Assembly: GCF_040939455.1 (NCBI RefSeq)
Contig: NC_134109.1
Coordinates: forward strand, 39,325,501 to 39,389,500
DNA from: Microcebus murinus
Taxonomy: Eukaryota; Chordata; Mammalia; Primates; Cheirogaleidae
Length of the DNA stretch: 64,000 nucleotides
Reading direction: 5' to 3'
Of the stretch, positions 1 through 14,174 are shown in pieces. The position numbers and the translations under genes are program-made. The notes under the pieces were generated by a model. The model saw nothing but the letters and a program-made list of their open reading frames with translations, was not told where the DNA came from and made no database searches. Position 1 is the stretch's first letter, and every line of letters begins with the position of its first letter.

Positions 1-654
1 GTATTAAAGAGAGTCAAAGGCAAAGAATTAACACCTGCATAAAAGATGCAAACCAGGCCTTCACATTAAAGAGTATAAATTGATCAAATGAAAATGTAGT
101 AAATGACATCCTAATGGTCCTTATTCTGGCTTCCTAATTCTCTGCACACAAGATGCTTTTATGCACCACTGAAGTAGAGCCATCACAGCCCACTAGCCCC
201 AGTTAGTCTAATTACAGCCTAATGCTCTCCAAATATGTCTGGGATAAAAGCCTGTGCAACCTGCCTTTCCTTAATTTAAATGGGTCAGATTGAGCACTTT
301 TAAAAATCCAAACTGTAGTATAATGTTATAGTACACACAAAATGTGCATTCTTAAGGAGAATATGCATTTAAGCTATCTTTGGCATGGTAACCTGTCTCA
401 GTACACAGACTGAGAATTTTCAAAGTAGAGGAGTTGGAGGATTAATGGGATCATCTGATTAATCTGCTGTGAAAACTGTAAACAAAAGTTATTATTTAGT
501 CTCCATGTTTTATCATTTTTATTCACTATGGGCATGCAGTTTTCCATGTCTTAAGACATGGAAAAAATGAGTTAGATGATTGTTTTATCATATTATCAAT
601 GTAACAATAATAGCTAATAAGTGAATTACATGATTATTTCATCATGTTATTAAT
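1..654. other. Intergenic, nothing recognised
   Basis: AT-rich unique-looking DNA with no open frame of note and no repeat family I can name. A short inverted repeat (CCATGTCTTAAGACATGG, 544-561) is present by eye. Confidence 0.5.
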
Positions 655-895
655 GTAATAATAATAAGCACTAATTGCTTTACATATATTAACTCATTTA
701 GTCCTATATGAGACATACAATCACGGTGAGACACATACTGTTATTATCACTATTTTAGAGTTGAGGAAAACAATGCATAGAGGGGTTAAGTTACCTCATG
801 TCCAGCAACATGCAAGTGGTATACCTGGGATTTGAACCCAGGCTGTCTGTCTCTAGGTCAGATCTTTTAACTACTACATTAGACTGCCTGAATGA
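655..895 (-). repeat. MIR SINE
   Basis: Read on the minus strand it follows the MIR order: a codon-like core ('cctgggttcaaatccc' type, here plus strand GGATTTGAACCCAGGC), then the 'ggttaagt' block and the 'gaggaaa' block (GAGTTGAGGAAAACAATG on plus). It is an old, diverged copy. Confidence 0.8.
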
Positions 896-2745
896 ATGTA
901 GAAATGCAGGTCAAGGCCTATGGTATCAATAGGGATTATTAGATTATGTCTTAGCACACAGAATGTCTGGGAAGGTCAGAGAGCCAGGTATAGAGCCATC
1001 AGCCAGGAACAGTGTTGAAAATCGTGCCACAGACCTGGTCCTTTAAATTCACCTTAATTTTCCCCCCTGGACACAACGTCACATTTGAACCACTGACCAC
1101 GGCCAAGCTGAATTCTGGATGCTGCTGCTAGAATCAATTCTACAAAGTCCCTACTTCTTTGCACCCCTAGGTCTTACATCTAAGTCCAGCCTCCGGGGCT
1201 GATAATAATCACTGAGCATTGTCCTGCAAAGATACTGGAGGTAACGCGTGTGCTTCAGGTGAAACAATTATATAAACCTCTGAGAAAGAAAGCAATTTTG
1301 AATTGTGGATATGTGTCACCACTGAGAGAAATTTAAAGTCACCAAGACTATCTCAATTAGCCACAATCAAGCTGCAGATATAATAGACAACAAGAGAGTT
1401 TCCTTGAGGATGTATTTTCCGTTCAGATTAGCAAAAAGGATCTTGCAAATCTTCACAGGAAGTGAGGCAATATCTACTGGGTCTACATCTTTCTCTGCAC
1501 TGCAGAACAGTTCACCTCATATGACGCTAATGGAGAAAAAATAGTTTGTTGTTTGAGTGAAAAGACTAAATAATGACAAATTGGTTGCCTGAAGTGCAGC
1601 AAAGAAGAAACAAATGGATGTGTGGCATTAACAGAGTTAATTATAGATGCAGATTAAAAGGCAAGATTAAGTAGTGGAAGAAAAGCAGAGAGTCACCTTC
1701 GGCCCAGACCCGCCAAGCAGCAGCGGTCAGTCACCTAGCAACAAGTTTCCTATCCCTGCTGTGCTCTTTAATTCAGCAAATCTGCTCAGGATGGCGGGCT
1801 GTTCTCCTGACAAAACGCATTATGTAGGAGACGGAGGGATACAAAAATCCACTGTACACAGCACTCTGCTCCCTATTGACCACTGATCCTTTCTCTCAAT
1901 CCACAAAAGAGGCTCACATAATGCCCTGAAAGGAGAAGAGTCTCCACAGAGAAAACATTTGCTTGTAATTGAGATTGACTACATAATGAAAATGATGTTC
2001 TTTTTAAAATTCTGCTTGTTGAGGCCACACTTTTTGTCTCCTGGCACTCAAAACACATCCCTGCTGGGAAAAGGGGCAAACATTGTAAAAACTCAAAACT
2101 GTGATTTTTTTTCTTTGCATTGAAAACACCCATTCTGTAACAAAATGGCCAGGTTTCTCTCCTTAGAACTTAAATAAGTGATAAAAAAGGTAAACAGGAA
2201 AACTTCTATTCAGAGTTGCTGTCACAAATGCTTGCTTTGCTGAAGGCACACAAGAGATGCTTGGTCATTGATTTGCATGACAACTGGACAAAAATGGCAA
2301 AGAGAATTTTGATTTCTTGATTGTGCCCTCCTGTGAAGAGACAATAAATTGCTGGTCAAAAATCAGTCACCGTTTCAAATATGTGGGTTTAAACACCCAT
2401 TAAAATTTTAACCTGGATGAGAGGAAGGAGCAGAGACAAGGAGAGGGCAGAATAACTAACTCATCTTCTTAATCTAGAGGACACAATTAAAGTGGCCTGT
2501 GTAGGGCTTAAGTTGATTTCCCATAAAAAGATTATGCTGGGGTCTTTGTGAAAACTGATCCAGCATGGTCACACTTGTTTTAAAACCAAATCATTGGATT
2601 TATGAATTTTTTAATAATACTGAAATTAGTTTTAAATAGATTAGTAAGCATTAAGATATGTGTTTGGGTTTCTACACTACAGGGATTTTATCATACTAAG
2701 TGATTTTCACAAAAAATAAATGGTTTTCCACAGATAAGCAAAATG
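896..2745. other. Intergenic, nothing recognised
   Basis: Unique-looking non-coding DNA. The short frames here (70 codons at 1674-1886 and 86 codons at 1873-2133, opposite strands) have no recognisable domain and look like chance. Confidence 0.5.
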
Positions 2746-3300
2746 CTCTTATTGAAACATGCATTCAACAAATGTTCACAAGGCACCTACCTGTGCCAGG
2801 CACTATTCTAGATGCGGGGAATCTAGAGATTAAAAAATACACAGCCCCCTCCCGCAAGAGAAACAGAGGAATATCACACAACTACAGCGTGGTGTGAAGG
2901 GTGCTGGGATAGAGTTTGGCACAGGTCTTCAGGGCACACCTAGAGTGATATGTGACCCAGAATGTGGGGGAAGTAGCTATTATGCTTATAAGTAAGACTT
3001 TCTGGAGATGACATCAAAGCTAACCCCTAAAGGATGTGTGGTTAGTGATTGTCTAGGTGAAAGAGAAATTATTAAGAGAGACAACACTGCACAAGAGTCT
3101 AAAAAGAGAAAATATACGGTGCTTTGAGTGTTGGAGGGTAGTTCAATACGGTAGGAGGTTGGGGGTTGGAGAAGTATGTGAGTGTCAGATTATACGTGGC
3201 CTCCTGCGTCAGGCTAAGGACTTTTCTTGAAGGGGGCAGAGAACATATTGATAGAGCCTGTAGGGGTGACTAGCTCTGCAGTGGCACTAACAGGCAGCCA
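2746..3300 (+). repeat. Ancient interspersed repeat, family not assigned
   Basis: It starts with a 'cattcaacaaatgttcacaag...ctgtgccaggcactattctagatgcgggga' type unit, well known in many old mammalian repeats. It runs to a block resembling 'aggctaaggactttt' about 450 bp later. The same late block in a related element recurs near 47260-47390. I cannot name the family from memory with confidence. Confidence 0.55.
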
Positions 3301-5489
3301 TATGTGATTTTTATTTCCTCCTCCTGGGGAAAGCCCCCAGGTAATGAAAGAATGCAAATTCCCCACTATAACTTATCATTTTAGTTACATGATAGAGTTC
3401 AGATTTTATTGAAAACACTGGTGGGAAAAGCATGTTGTTGGTTTTATGGATTAGTTGAAGAAGAAAAATACTTCAATTTTCTGGACATAGTGAGTCCTTG
3501 ATATTATTAAGTCTTCACCAGATTGGCACAAAGAATGAAACAAAGCAGAAAATACTAAAGGCATTTATACATCATTATTATTCTCATTAATAAAATTGTG
3601 GCAATGGCTAAATCCAAAGAACAGGGCAAAATGAGTTAATTTCTGGCTTGAAAAGTCTTAAGAGTAAAAATCGTGATGTCCTTGTAATGAAAAAACACTG
3701 GTATTTGATTGGCTGTGTATACTGTGCATCTGGGCAGAAAAATGCAAGATGACACAGAACACAAAACATACCCCCAAAGACTAGTGTATTACTGAGACAA
3801 AGACATGATTAAAGACGTATCAATGCACAATATTGCAACTGCCTAGTAGGTGTCACAGGAAGGCAGGCATGTGTACTGTCTGCAGTCATGACCACCTGTC
3901 TGCCCTTTCTACTCCCATCTCTTCCCACACCCTCTGGGCACAGTTTTGTTGAGACAAAGCACAAGGAGAGTCTAGTATATCAGAACCAAAGACAAACAAG
4001 TTCTAAATGATGATTTCATCTTTCTGCTGGATGACGCATCCCTGTATTTGCCACGTTACTAATGGCACCCAGCACAATGCATTCCAGGCACAGCACTTCT
4101 TGTTTGGATGGTTTCCTAATTTTTAAAAAATCACATGGAAAAGTAACAAAATTGAAGTACTCAGTGCTATAAAGACAGGAGCTGTTTTAATAGCATACTG
4201 AGAGCCTTCCATAAGCAAAGGAGCTCACCCTTCTTCTTCTGCTTAAGGAAGGTTTTTAAAATATATTCTGTGATATCATTGGCCTAGAATTTTTCAACAG
4301 GCCCTTCCACCATTGAATTTCATCAGAGAGGCTTCTGCGATTCAACAATTTTATCAAAATAGAATTCATGCTTTAGATTTTGCTCACATTCCCTTCTAGA
4401 GCCCATTGGTATTTGATTTTGTTGTTGTAATAAAAATAAGCAGTTTTTAAAACCAACTCACTTATTAAAACCAGAACTAGTTTCGTAACAATTTACCCTT
4501 GTTGGTATTAAGCGGTTGCTAAACTGATGCTAATGGGCTCAGAAAACTTTGGCATTCCCTTGCTCCCTTTTTCCCTTGCAAAAGGTTCATAGTGGATATT
4601 TGAAGGGCTACTCCACAGTAGCTTCCTTCTTTACTAGGCAGAATCCATTGCGAAAACAGGGTCACAACAATGTTGACCTCGGGGAAGATTAGCTCCCTAT
4701 AAAAGGTGAATTTAAACTTCCAAATGGGAATGGTCCGTATCAAGTCTGCATGATGAGTCAAAGAGAATTTATGAAAGGGAATTATGTAAAGCGTTATGGA
4801 AACGTTAAGAGGCAGGGAATCTCACTCCAGCAGTTTCTTTCTGAGAGCACACAATAATTTTGCAAATATTATCTTCTCACATTTATGTCTAATCAGTTAA
4901 ACCACATTATCCACCCTCATAGCTTTCTTATAGAAGATTACCTGACATGTAGCATTCACCAGTTTTTCTGAAAAGGTTAATAGTTCACCAGCCAAAGTTA
5001 GAACTAAACAGACTTGATCATTTCTAAAACTCTTGGTTGGAACGTGAGGGCTTTGTGTTGACAGCCTAAGGGTTGTAATGAGTCTCTAGTACATTCTTAA
5101 GGCTTGTTTCTTTTGCCCTGTGAATGGAGTGAGTAAAATTATAGTCTCTAGGTGTTTTCCACGGTTCTTTCACATACAGGCTTCCCGACACCAATTAAAG
5201 AGATTATGTCATCAAGTGAAAGGAAAGCTATAACTTGTATGTTAATGCTGTGATTACTTGAGACAGGGTCACAGGACCCAATAGCATAGCAGCTGACCTT
5301 CAAAAAATTAACTTTGAGCTCAATTCCTAATTAACCTTTTTCAATACAAGAAAGTGTAATTTCAGGCCATTGGCCCCCAAAACATCCACCTTTTCTTGTA
5401 TAATGAATGTGTTACCAAAATCAATTAGTAATTGTCAAAAGATGTTTATACTTAATGATGTTATCTTTGAGGATGCATTTTTTTTACAA
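3301..5489. other. Intergenic, nothing recognised
   Basis: Moderately AT-rich unique DNA with no repeat I can name and no convincing gene. The 80-codon minus frame at 4519-4761 has no family. Confidence 0.45.
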
Positions 5490-5572
5490 GCTCTTTATTT
5501 TTTTATTTTTATTTTTTAAAATTTTTTATTTCAGCATATTATGGGGGTACAAACATTAAGGTTACAAGGATG
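5490..5572 (-). repeat. L1 3' end fragment
   Basis: A T-rich run followed by CAGCATATTATGGGGGTACA. This is the reverse complement of the L1 3' UTR tail that also closes the L1 at 14130-14174 (TTTGTACCCCCTTAAT). It is a heavily 5'-truncated L1 with its poly(A) at the left. Confidence 0.75.
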
Positions 5573-8500
5573 AATTTTTATTTCTACTCAAAATATATTC
5601 TCTGTGCTTTCACAGTGAATAAAACTGCAGGAAATATACTTAAACCTACGTAATTTCTAGTGTTAAAATAATTTCCTGTTGATGCACAAAAAAATGTAAA
5701 GTAAGTATTATGCTTTGCTACTGCATACCCAACATTGTGGAACTATCAGTCATGTGGACATGTGTAAATATATGTAAATTTTAGAAGATTATGTTGGAAT
5801 CCAAAAATTTCATAGCTTTGAATTAATATTCTCTGTAATTCTTAAAACTTTGTTCTGCTATATGATGTGTATTTTATTCCAGCAATTACTTTCTGATAAA
5901 AGTGCTCCAATTATATTAGCTCTCAGTCAGGCCTGAAGTTAATATTAACAGCTGATGGACTTCACGTTTCTTATTATCTCTGGTACCTCTGGCTGAACAA
6001 AAGGGTAAGTTATTTTTAAGGCAGTGCTACATAATGGTTGAAGAGTTTGGTCCTCAGAGTGATGGTTTGCCTCTGGAGATTATAAAGACTCTCTGAATAA
6101 GTGATTTGTACCTAATTTAGTAATTACTCTCTTATGACTTCTATATTAAGCAGCATTTATCAAATTTAAAATCAAAATTAGCATTTTTATACCATAGATT
6201 TAGAAAATACTTTGAATGTGACCTGAATGTAGGTTCTACTAGCTTATTCTTTCTTTGACTGCTTTGAATCCAGGTTGTAGATAACATAGGCCAAAATGTT
6301 GCTTTATTAATAATTATTCAGAAACTAACCTAGCAACATTTATATTTTTCTATTTTAAATTTTCTCCAGTTTTGCCATAGCAGCACTTTTTATTCTGTTA
6401 GTATTGGACCTGGATGCACAAAATCCTATAATATTTAATGGAAAGAATTCATAATTATTGCCCTTTTGGTTAAATGATCCCAATATTCAGATCTGAAGTA
6501 GTACTGTAGAACTGCTGGAAATAGAGCAACAGACTTTTTAAAAGGGCCCCACAAAATGCACCGAAATACACTGGCAAATACGAGTTTCTCACATATTCTT
6601 TGCCTGATGAACAATGTCCGGAGGAATACACTGCTGTTTTGTTTATTGGTTGTATTTCTCTTGGAGCATTCATACATACCAAGATTGAAAAGAGGAGCAA
6701 AGACCAGCAATGAGACACAATTAATGTCTTGCATAGGTTTCACTCAAATCAGAAAAATGACACCAAGGACATGGTAGACAGCACAATAGAAAACAGTTAG
6801 GGCACAGCTGGAAAAGTTGCCTTGATATCTGAGTATACAATTGGCATTGATCCTTAGGCTTTTAGGATGAAACGGGGGAGAAAAAAAATCTTCCAGCTCT
6901 CAATCGAATCTATAAAATAAAGAAACACATGATGTTGGGAAAAGCAAACAAAAAGTACACATTTTTAAAGCAAATTTTATGTAGGTATAGCATCCCACCC
7001 CCCTTGGAAAAAATACGTAAATAAATAACCCTGGAGGCGATGGCTCAGGGTCTATGTAAAACGGTGTGTGTATGCTTGTCCATGGGGGAATTGGGCATAG
7101 AAGGAGTTTCATGCAGTTATGAAATGGAATTTGCAATTTCAGAGAAAGGCAAAATGACTTCTAAAATTACCAGCAACGCATTTGTTCCATTCTTAGTGGA
7201 TTCTCTTGTACTGTTTGGTTCCCTTGAATTCATTTTAAAAATGAATGGTGTTATTACAGGATTTAAGAAATGCTAAATAAGCCCCATTCTTCCACTGCTG
7301 ACTGGAGTGAAAGAGAGAGAAAGACGGCATGTGGGCAAGTAGACAGCTAACTCACACTGTTATTGTTACCTTTATTGGGTCATTTGAAATATGTATCAAC
7401 TTGTAAAAAGTATTATGTAATTCTAGAAGCATCAGTTAATACATTTTTAATTAAATCTTAACAGGTAATTGTGTTAAAATATTTGTAACTTGTAACTCTG
7501 CAAGTCCTTTTGAAATCTTTTTTTGTGAAAAAAGATAAAGCATATATAAAGAGATATTGACATGTACACTCTCAATATGCTTTTTTTCTTAATCAATTGA
7601 TTTATGGATGCCTATGAACATGTGGCAAATCTCATATCAAAAAATTTAACTTCATATAAAATATCTTCAAGTTCCTAAGTTATAAGTGATAGCAGGTTGG
7701 TGGCATACTTAGTTCCTATCACTTACAGCCTACTTCCTTTAGTTAAAACATATTTGAGGCAGCAAAATGCCAAGATAATCTGGGGAATTGGAAAATATAA
7801 TGAAATTCATTGTAGTGAGATGTGTCCCTCACACAAATGTATATAAATACATATACACGTATGCAAAGGCAGATGCATGTCTGTATGGAAATGAGTATAT
7901 ATGTACAGGTGCAAAATTCATATACAAGAATGTGTTTTAAGTAAAATTTTCTGGAAATGTTTGGATGGAAACCCCTTTCAATCATTATTGGTTCTTGCCG
8001 AGAATGTATGAAAGCAGCTGGTTAAAGTGTTAAACAAAGGCGTTTGGTAACCTCAGAGTTTACAGATCCTTTAAATGCTGACGCTGTGAAGTGAGATGCT
8101 ATGAAGGAGAAGGAAGCTCCGGTGAGGAGGGAGTCTTCTCTAATTCACCGCCCTCGAGAGCAGCTCAGGATATGGCCAAGGCGTGTGAGGTAACTCGAGC
8201 AGTTCCTGTAGGTACCTCCCCAGAGCGCCAGGCTAGCAGGAATTGGGAAACTGGTGCTTAACAGGGAACATTTAATAAAGACATTCCTGGACCTAGACAA
8301 AGCTCGACTGTTCGTGGATTCATGCCACACCCAGCTAACTATTACAAAGATTTCCCTAATAAGAAAATGAACTCAAACGAGCAGTAAGCCAGTATTTATC
8401 TCCGACTATGCACAGTAAGAGAAAAACAGAATTAAAACAAAAAACAAAAGAAACCTACTTTGCAACTGTGTTAAATTGCGGAGGAAAAAAAGAATAGAAG

Positions 8501-9060
8501 CCAGCATGTGTTATAAGTCAGCCTTTAGTTTGACAGTGGACTTGAGTCTTTATATTAAATATTATTATTGCTGATATTTTAATGAAACCTTGAATGCTAA
8601 ATTTATTTGAACTGATACTGAAATTTTTCAGCCGTTCCTTTTCTAATGACTTATAGCCACTAGAATAGATTTGGGAACAGGGTTTACTCTGCCACCTGGT
8701 GGCTATTTAAAAATAATGCTGCTCTCAGGCGCTCACCACGTTGAAAGGGGAGCCTCAGCCCCAGTTTGTGAAAAGGCTGTGCTGCACTGAAGAAGTCACC
8801 AGGCCTGGGTGGGGGTGTAGATAGCACTCGGTCCCGCGTTCGAAAACCCGGGGTGGAGGGATCGGGGTGGTCCTGCAAGAGTCCCAGTTTCACCACTTTC
8901 TGTATCGCCAGTTGGTTAAGTCCTTAGAGGTTCCCTCCATCGTCAGAGCTGCTCTTCCCCCTTCGTGGCTGCTTCTACCCAACGCTCAATCGCCTTGTCT
9001 CTAGGACAGGTGTTATGAGACCTTGCCTCAAATAGGAAAATGCTTTTAAAAACATCAGGC

Positions 9061-9062
<2 letters not shown>
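5573..9062. other. Intergenic, no gene recognised
   Basis: About 3.5 kb of unique-looking DNA. Overlapping frames of 60-102 codons around 6435-7276 lie on both strands and none shows a domain. A perfect short inverted repeat GCCACC-T-GGTGGC lies at 8691-8703, next to CpG-bearing sequence at 8800-8880. Confidence 0.45.

Positions 9063-9103
<41 letters not shown>
9063..9103. repeat. (AT)n microsatellite
   Basis: About twenty uninterrupted AT/TA units, ending in TATGTCAG. Confidence 0.97.
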
Positions 9104-9106
<3 letters not shown>

Positions 9107-10624
9107 AGAATTGTGGATGGAATTAGCAGCGTGCAGTAGTCCATTGGCTTCCTGCAATGTGTGTTTCATGTGGACATTGTCACAAAGCTTTTATTCAAGT
9201 CCAGAGTCTAACTGCCTTTAGGTTATTTTTAGAAAAATGGAAAAGTATAAATGCATTTCTATTTGCTTAAATACTGAACCAATTTCCTAACTTCAGCAGG
9301 TTCCCTGGCCTGTATCATCCTTACATCTTCCAAAAACACATATTCCAGTTAAAATAGTCAAAGATTCCTAAATTTGTGTTTGAATAGAGACGAAAGTGCC
9401 AGTCATCATAAAAACAAAATTACCCTCATGATCTTTTCTAGTTATGCCAAATAGTATTCAACAGTAGCCTTAATGGAACTCGGAAAACAAAACTGAGAAA
9501 CACAAAACATAAAGGCCAAAATTGAATCAAATTGCTACATTTAACTTTCTTTCTTTCTTTTTATAAACAATTTGCTGATTTTCTAGCTTTGGACTATTGT
9601 GTTTTTAAAAGCCCCAATAAAATTTCCACAATTTACCTGTGTGAGGGATTCTGTTGTTGAGATTTAATATAAATTTGCAGGTATTCACCAAAGGCGGGTC
9701 AGACAAAAATCACATCCTCCCCAATTGCTTTATTTCTTCACATAAATATCCCTTAAATAGGTTTTTTTTCATGTTTCTGAACCACACTGCAGTCACTTTC
9801 ACAAAACAAACAGAGAATTCTGAACTTAAGCAAGCCACCGAGTTTGCCTGAGGGAGACAATGTTTTCCTTGTCATTTGGTTTTGTCTTTTTTTTTTTTAG
9901 AAGAGGAAAGTTTTACCCCCCTCTCCTAAAGACCACCCATGAACCTTTTTATTTTTCTTATTTAATCTGAGAAAGTGGAGAAAAGGAGACTTGTTGCCCT
10001 TAGCAGTTCTTGGGCTTTTCTCCCAATAGGGTAAGTTAATTATTTTAACCTGCTGATGAAGGGTGGCCAGGGCAGTAGGCGGGGGAGGGAGGGAGAAACA
10101 GGTGTTTCAAACACCTGCATTTCTAGGCTTAATTGCTCTGAAATCTTCTAGGCTCTCAACTGCATTCTCCTTTCTTTACAGGGCAGAGGGGGAGGGGTTC
10201 ATTTGTGGAGTTCTTAACTAATTGTAGCATAAATATGCAACCACTTTGGAGTGAACAAATTATTTTCCTTAAAATGAACTCCAGGTAAATTTAATTATAA
10301 AAAAGGTGATTGACAGGTATTACTCTAAATACCAGGATTAAAAGTCCTACTGTTGTTAAAAGAAAAAGGCAAAGTCAGGAATCAGCCATATTTCAGCTGT
10401 TTTCTTCTCAAGGCAGTGAGTTCAGGTAAGAAAACCCAGATCAACAATTCTGGAATTCTTCATGTTGTGTGAGATAGCCACCACAATTAAGTACCAAAAA
10501 GTAATATTTTTGGTGGCGTGCATGGAAATATCTGCTTTTAAAAGATACTGAGATAACCAATATACCAAAATAAATATTTAATTTGGTATTTTGTATTGAG
10601 TTTAAATGTTTTCATAAACATAGC
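9104..10624. other. Intergenic, low-complexity patches only
   Basis: Unique DNA with short CTTT repeats at 9546-9562 and a T-run at 9888-9898. The block near 10020-10320 has several homeodomain-like TTAAT/TAATTA words and no repeat signature; it could be conserved non-coding DNA, but I cannot test that. Confidence 0.4.
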
Positions 10625-10862
10625 TTATAATAATTGAGTGCTTACCACATGCCAGATGCTTTTATATGTACTGTCTCATTTAATCCTCACACCAACCCAT
10701 GAGGATGAGATCATTCCTATGATAAGCCTCATTTTACAGGTGTGGAAGCTGAGGCAGAAAGAGGTTAATTAACTTATTCGAGGCAGTTAGGAAGTGGCTG
10801 AGTAAGGATTCAAACTCAGGCAGCAGAGTCCAGAGTCTATGACTCCCATTCATATTATTCAG
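10625..10862 (-). repeat. MIR SINE
   Basis: Minus-strand MIR. The plus strand reads through 'catttaatcctcac', 'cattttacaggtgtggaagctgaggcagaaagaggtta' and 'gattcaaactcaggcagcagagtccagag', which are the MIR blocks in reverse order. Confidence 0.88.
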
Positions 10863-11768
10863 TTGCTAAAGGTCAATATCTCTTAAGCTTTCCAACACTA
10901 AACTATTCTCCAGGAGCTTTTCTTCTTGATTCCTAAGGGTGGTTGAGGCAAGAGAGAGATTAGAACTTCTGTGCTGAGCAAAAAGTTCTAAGAGCTCTGC
11001 CGCCTAGCCCAGAGTCATGAGAGTAGTGCTGGGCCACTCACAGTATTATTCAATAAATGGTATGTCAATATTCTAGAAGCACAGGCCTCAAATCAGGAAG
11101 TTTTGATTGCAATTCTCACTTGGAAAACTGATTGTTTTGGAACTGGTCCCCTGCTCAATGAATTAATAATCTGTAGTCCAGAGAAATTAAGGGAGATTTG
11201 TTCAAGTATTCATATTAGGGTCAGAGTCAGCTGCAAGATTATAATCGAGAAATAGTGCTTCACAGTGTCTTTTTATTCCCAGTAACTAATTTTTCTTTCT
11301 CAGGTGAGTATAATTATAACAATCAATTAGGCCACCAATTTAATGACCTTGCCATATGACTTCCTGTGTATTGGTGAAAAGGGCAACTGAAATGGACATA
11401 TAATCTGTTACCAACATTAATGTTTCTTATCAGTCAACAGCTAACACATGCTCACTTGACACAGGAACTCAGATGTCAACACTGGCTGACTCTGTCAAGT
11501 AAATATTTTAGCTTCAGACAAGAAAGCCTGAGTTCTGGCTTCTGCTGTACATTCTGCCTGCCCATTTTCAGGGTATGGAGGTGTGGAAATAGAAAAGGGG
11601 GATTCCCCACTCGGAACTGCCTGGAACCTCCCTCTGCTTTCTGATGGATGCCAGACACAGCCTTCCATTAGTCCTGGCTCTACCACCATTTCCCTTCTTG
11701 CAGCCTATTCCCAGCATTCTTTGTGACCATAAATTTACCTTAGAATGGACATCAATAAGACACATTAG
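10863..11768. other. Intergenic, nothing recognised
   Basis: Unique-looking DNA. The overlapping short frames at 11420-11765 on both strands (60-74 codons) show no domain and are judged chance frames. Confidence 0.45.
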
Positions 11769-11777
11769 AAGTATGAA
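11769..11777. repeat. Target-site duplication, left copy, of the L1 at 11778-14174
   Basis: AAGTATGAA here is matched by AAGTATGAA at 14175-14183, directly after the L1 A-rich tail. Confidence 0.7.
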
Positions 11778-14174
11778 CGTGTATCCTTAATATTATTCTC
11801 TTGCCTGATTCCCCTGGCTAGGACTCCCAGCACTATGTTGAATAGTGACAGTGGGCATCCTTGTTTTGTTCCAGCTCTTAGGGGGAATGATTTCAACTTC
11901 CTCATTCAGTATAATGTTGGCTGTGGGTTTGTCACATATGGCTTTTATAATTCTGAGATATGTTCTTTCTATGCCTAATTTGTTGAGGGCTTTTATCATG
12001 AAAGGGTGCCAGAATTTGTTGAATGCTTTTTCTGCATCTAGTGAGATGATCATATGGTCTTTGTTTTTGCTTTTGTTTATGTGGTGAATCACATTTATTG
12101 ATTTATATATGTTGAACCATCCTTGTATCCCTGGGATGAAGCCCACTTGGTTCTGGTGGATTATCTTTTTGATGTGCTGTTGAATTCAGTTCACTAGTAT
12201 TTTATCGAGGATTTTTGAGGAGTTCAAACTTTTTCTCTTTACTGACAATATGTTTTTGTAACTAGAAAAACCCAAAGATTTGACCAAGAGTCTCCTAGAA
12301 TTGATGAATAAATTCAGCAATACCTCAGGATACAAAATCAATGTACATACATCAGTAGCATTTTCATATTCTAATAACAGTCAAGCTGAGAGTCAAATCA
12401 AAGACTCAGTAACATTCACAATAACTACAAAGGAAATAAACTACCTAGGAATATATTAATATTTGACCAAGGAGATGAAAGATCTCTACAACAACTACAA
12501 AACTCTTAGGAAAGAAATCACAGAGGATACAAATAACCATATTGTGTTCATGGATAGGTAGAATCAACATTGTTAAAATGTCCATGCTACCAAAAATGAT
12601 TTATAAATTCAATGCAATCCCCAACAAGTTACCAAAGTCATACTTCACAGATCTAGAAAAAGTAATTCTGCACTTTGTTTGGAAACAGAAAAGAGCCAAA
12701 ATAGCCAAAGCACTCTTAAGCAAAAAGAACAAAACTGGAGGCATCACATTACCAGACTTCAAACTATATTACAAGGCTATAGTAACCAAAACAGCATGGT
12801 ATAGTTACAAAAATAGAGACATAGACCAACGGAACAGCAGAGAACCCAGACATAAAACCATCTACCTACAACCAACTGATCTTAGACAAAGAAGACAACA
12901 ATGTACACTGGGAAAAAGAAGCCCTATTTGATAAATGGTTCTGGGAAATTGGATAGTCACATGCAGAAGAATGAAACAGGACCCCTATCTCTCACCACTC
13001 ACAAAAATTAATTCAAGATGGATAAAAGACTTAAATGTAAGGCATGAAATCATAAGAATTCTAGAGGAAAATGCAGGGAAAAACTCCTCTATATATCAGC
13101 TTAGGCAAAGATTTATGAAAAAGACCTCAATGGTACTCATGACAACAACAACAAAAAAAATTAGTAAATGGGATTTGATTAAACTAAAAGGCTTCTATAT
13201 AGGTAAAAAAAATAATCAACAGAGCAAATAGACAATGTAAATAATGGGAGAAAATATTCACAAGCTACACATCTGATAAAGGGCTAATAACCAGAATTTA
13301 CAAAGAACTCAAGCAAATCAGTAAGAAAAAAACAAACAACCCTATTAAAAAATTGGCAAAAGACATGAAAAGATGCTTTTCAAAAGAAGAAACACAAATG
13401 GTCAAGAAACATATGAAAAAAATGCTCCACATCACTAATCATCAGGGAAATATAAATTAAAACCATGATTAGATATTACCTTACCCCAGTTAGAATGACT
13501 TTTATGAAAAAGTTTAAAAACAATAGTTGCTGGCATCGATGCAGAGAGAAAGGAATGCTTATACACTGCTGGTGGGACTGAAAATAAGTACAACCTCTAT
13601 GGAAAACAGTATGGAAAATCCTCAATGCACTAAAAGTAGACCTACTATTCAATCCAGCAATCCCACTACTGAGTATTTACCCAAAGGAAAAGAAGTCATT
13701 TTATCAATAAGACACCTGTACTTGAAAGCTTATTGCAGCACAGTTCACAATTGTAAAGATGTGGAATCAACTCAAGCGCCCATCAATTCATGAGTGAATT
13801 AATAAAATGTGGTATATGTATACCATGGAGTACTCCTCAGCCATGAAAAAGATGAATTAATACCTTTTACAACAATCTGGATGGAACTGGAGACTATTCT
13901 AAGTGAAGTATAGTAAGAATGGAAAAATAAACACCACACGTAATTACTAATAAATTGGAATTAACTGATGAACAGATAAGTGCACATAGGGAAATAAAAC
14001 TCAATGGAAAGCAGCCAGGGGAGAGGGGGCACAGGGGGGAGAAGAAAACCAACCTAATGGATACTATGAACACTATTTGGGTGATGGGCATACCTATAGC
14101 CAGGACGCAAGCATTACAAAAATGATCCATATAACCGAAAACATTTGTACCCCCTTAATATTTTCAAATAAAAA
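11778..14174 (+). mobile_element. L1 LINE, 5'-truncated with inverted 5' segment (twin priming)
   Basis: The left part, 11778-about 12216, is L1 ORF2 in minus orientation. It encodes reverse-transcriptase residues such as [11 protein letters not shown] and [18 protein letters not shown]. From about 12217 the element runs in plus orientation, starting just past that point of ORF2 (LFTDN, equivalent to the L1 LFADD catalytic box) and continuing through the ORF2 C-terminal part and 3' UTR to AATAAAAAAAG. The two parts are adjacent in the parent element, as expected from twin priming. It is flanked by a 9-bp duplication. ORF2 is broken by stops and shifts (open pieces at 12542-12931 and 12935-13231) and the element is dead. 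In the catalytic box the second Asp is replaced by Asn. Confidence 0.9.

Noticed and set aside
12542..13231. Two plus frames of 129 and 98 codons
   Set aside because: They are broken pieces of L1 ORF2, not host genes.
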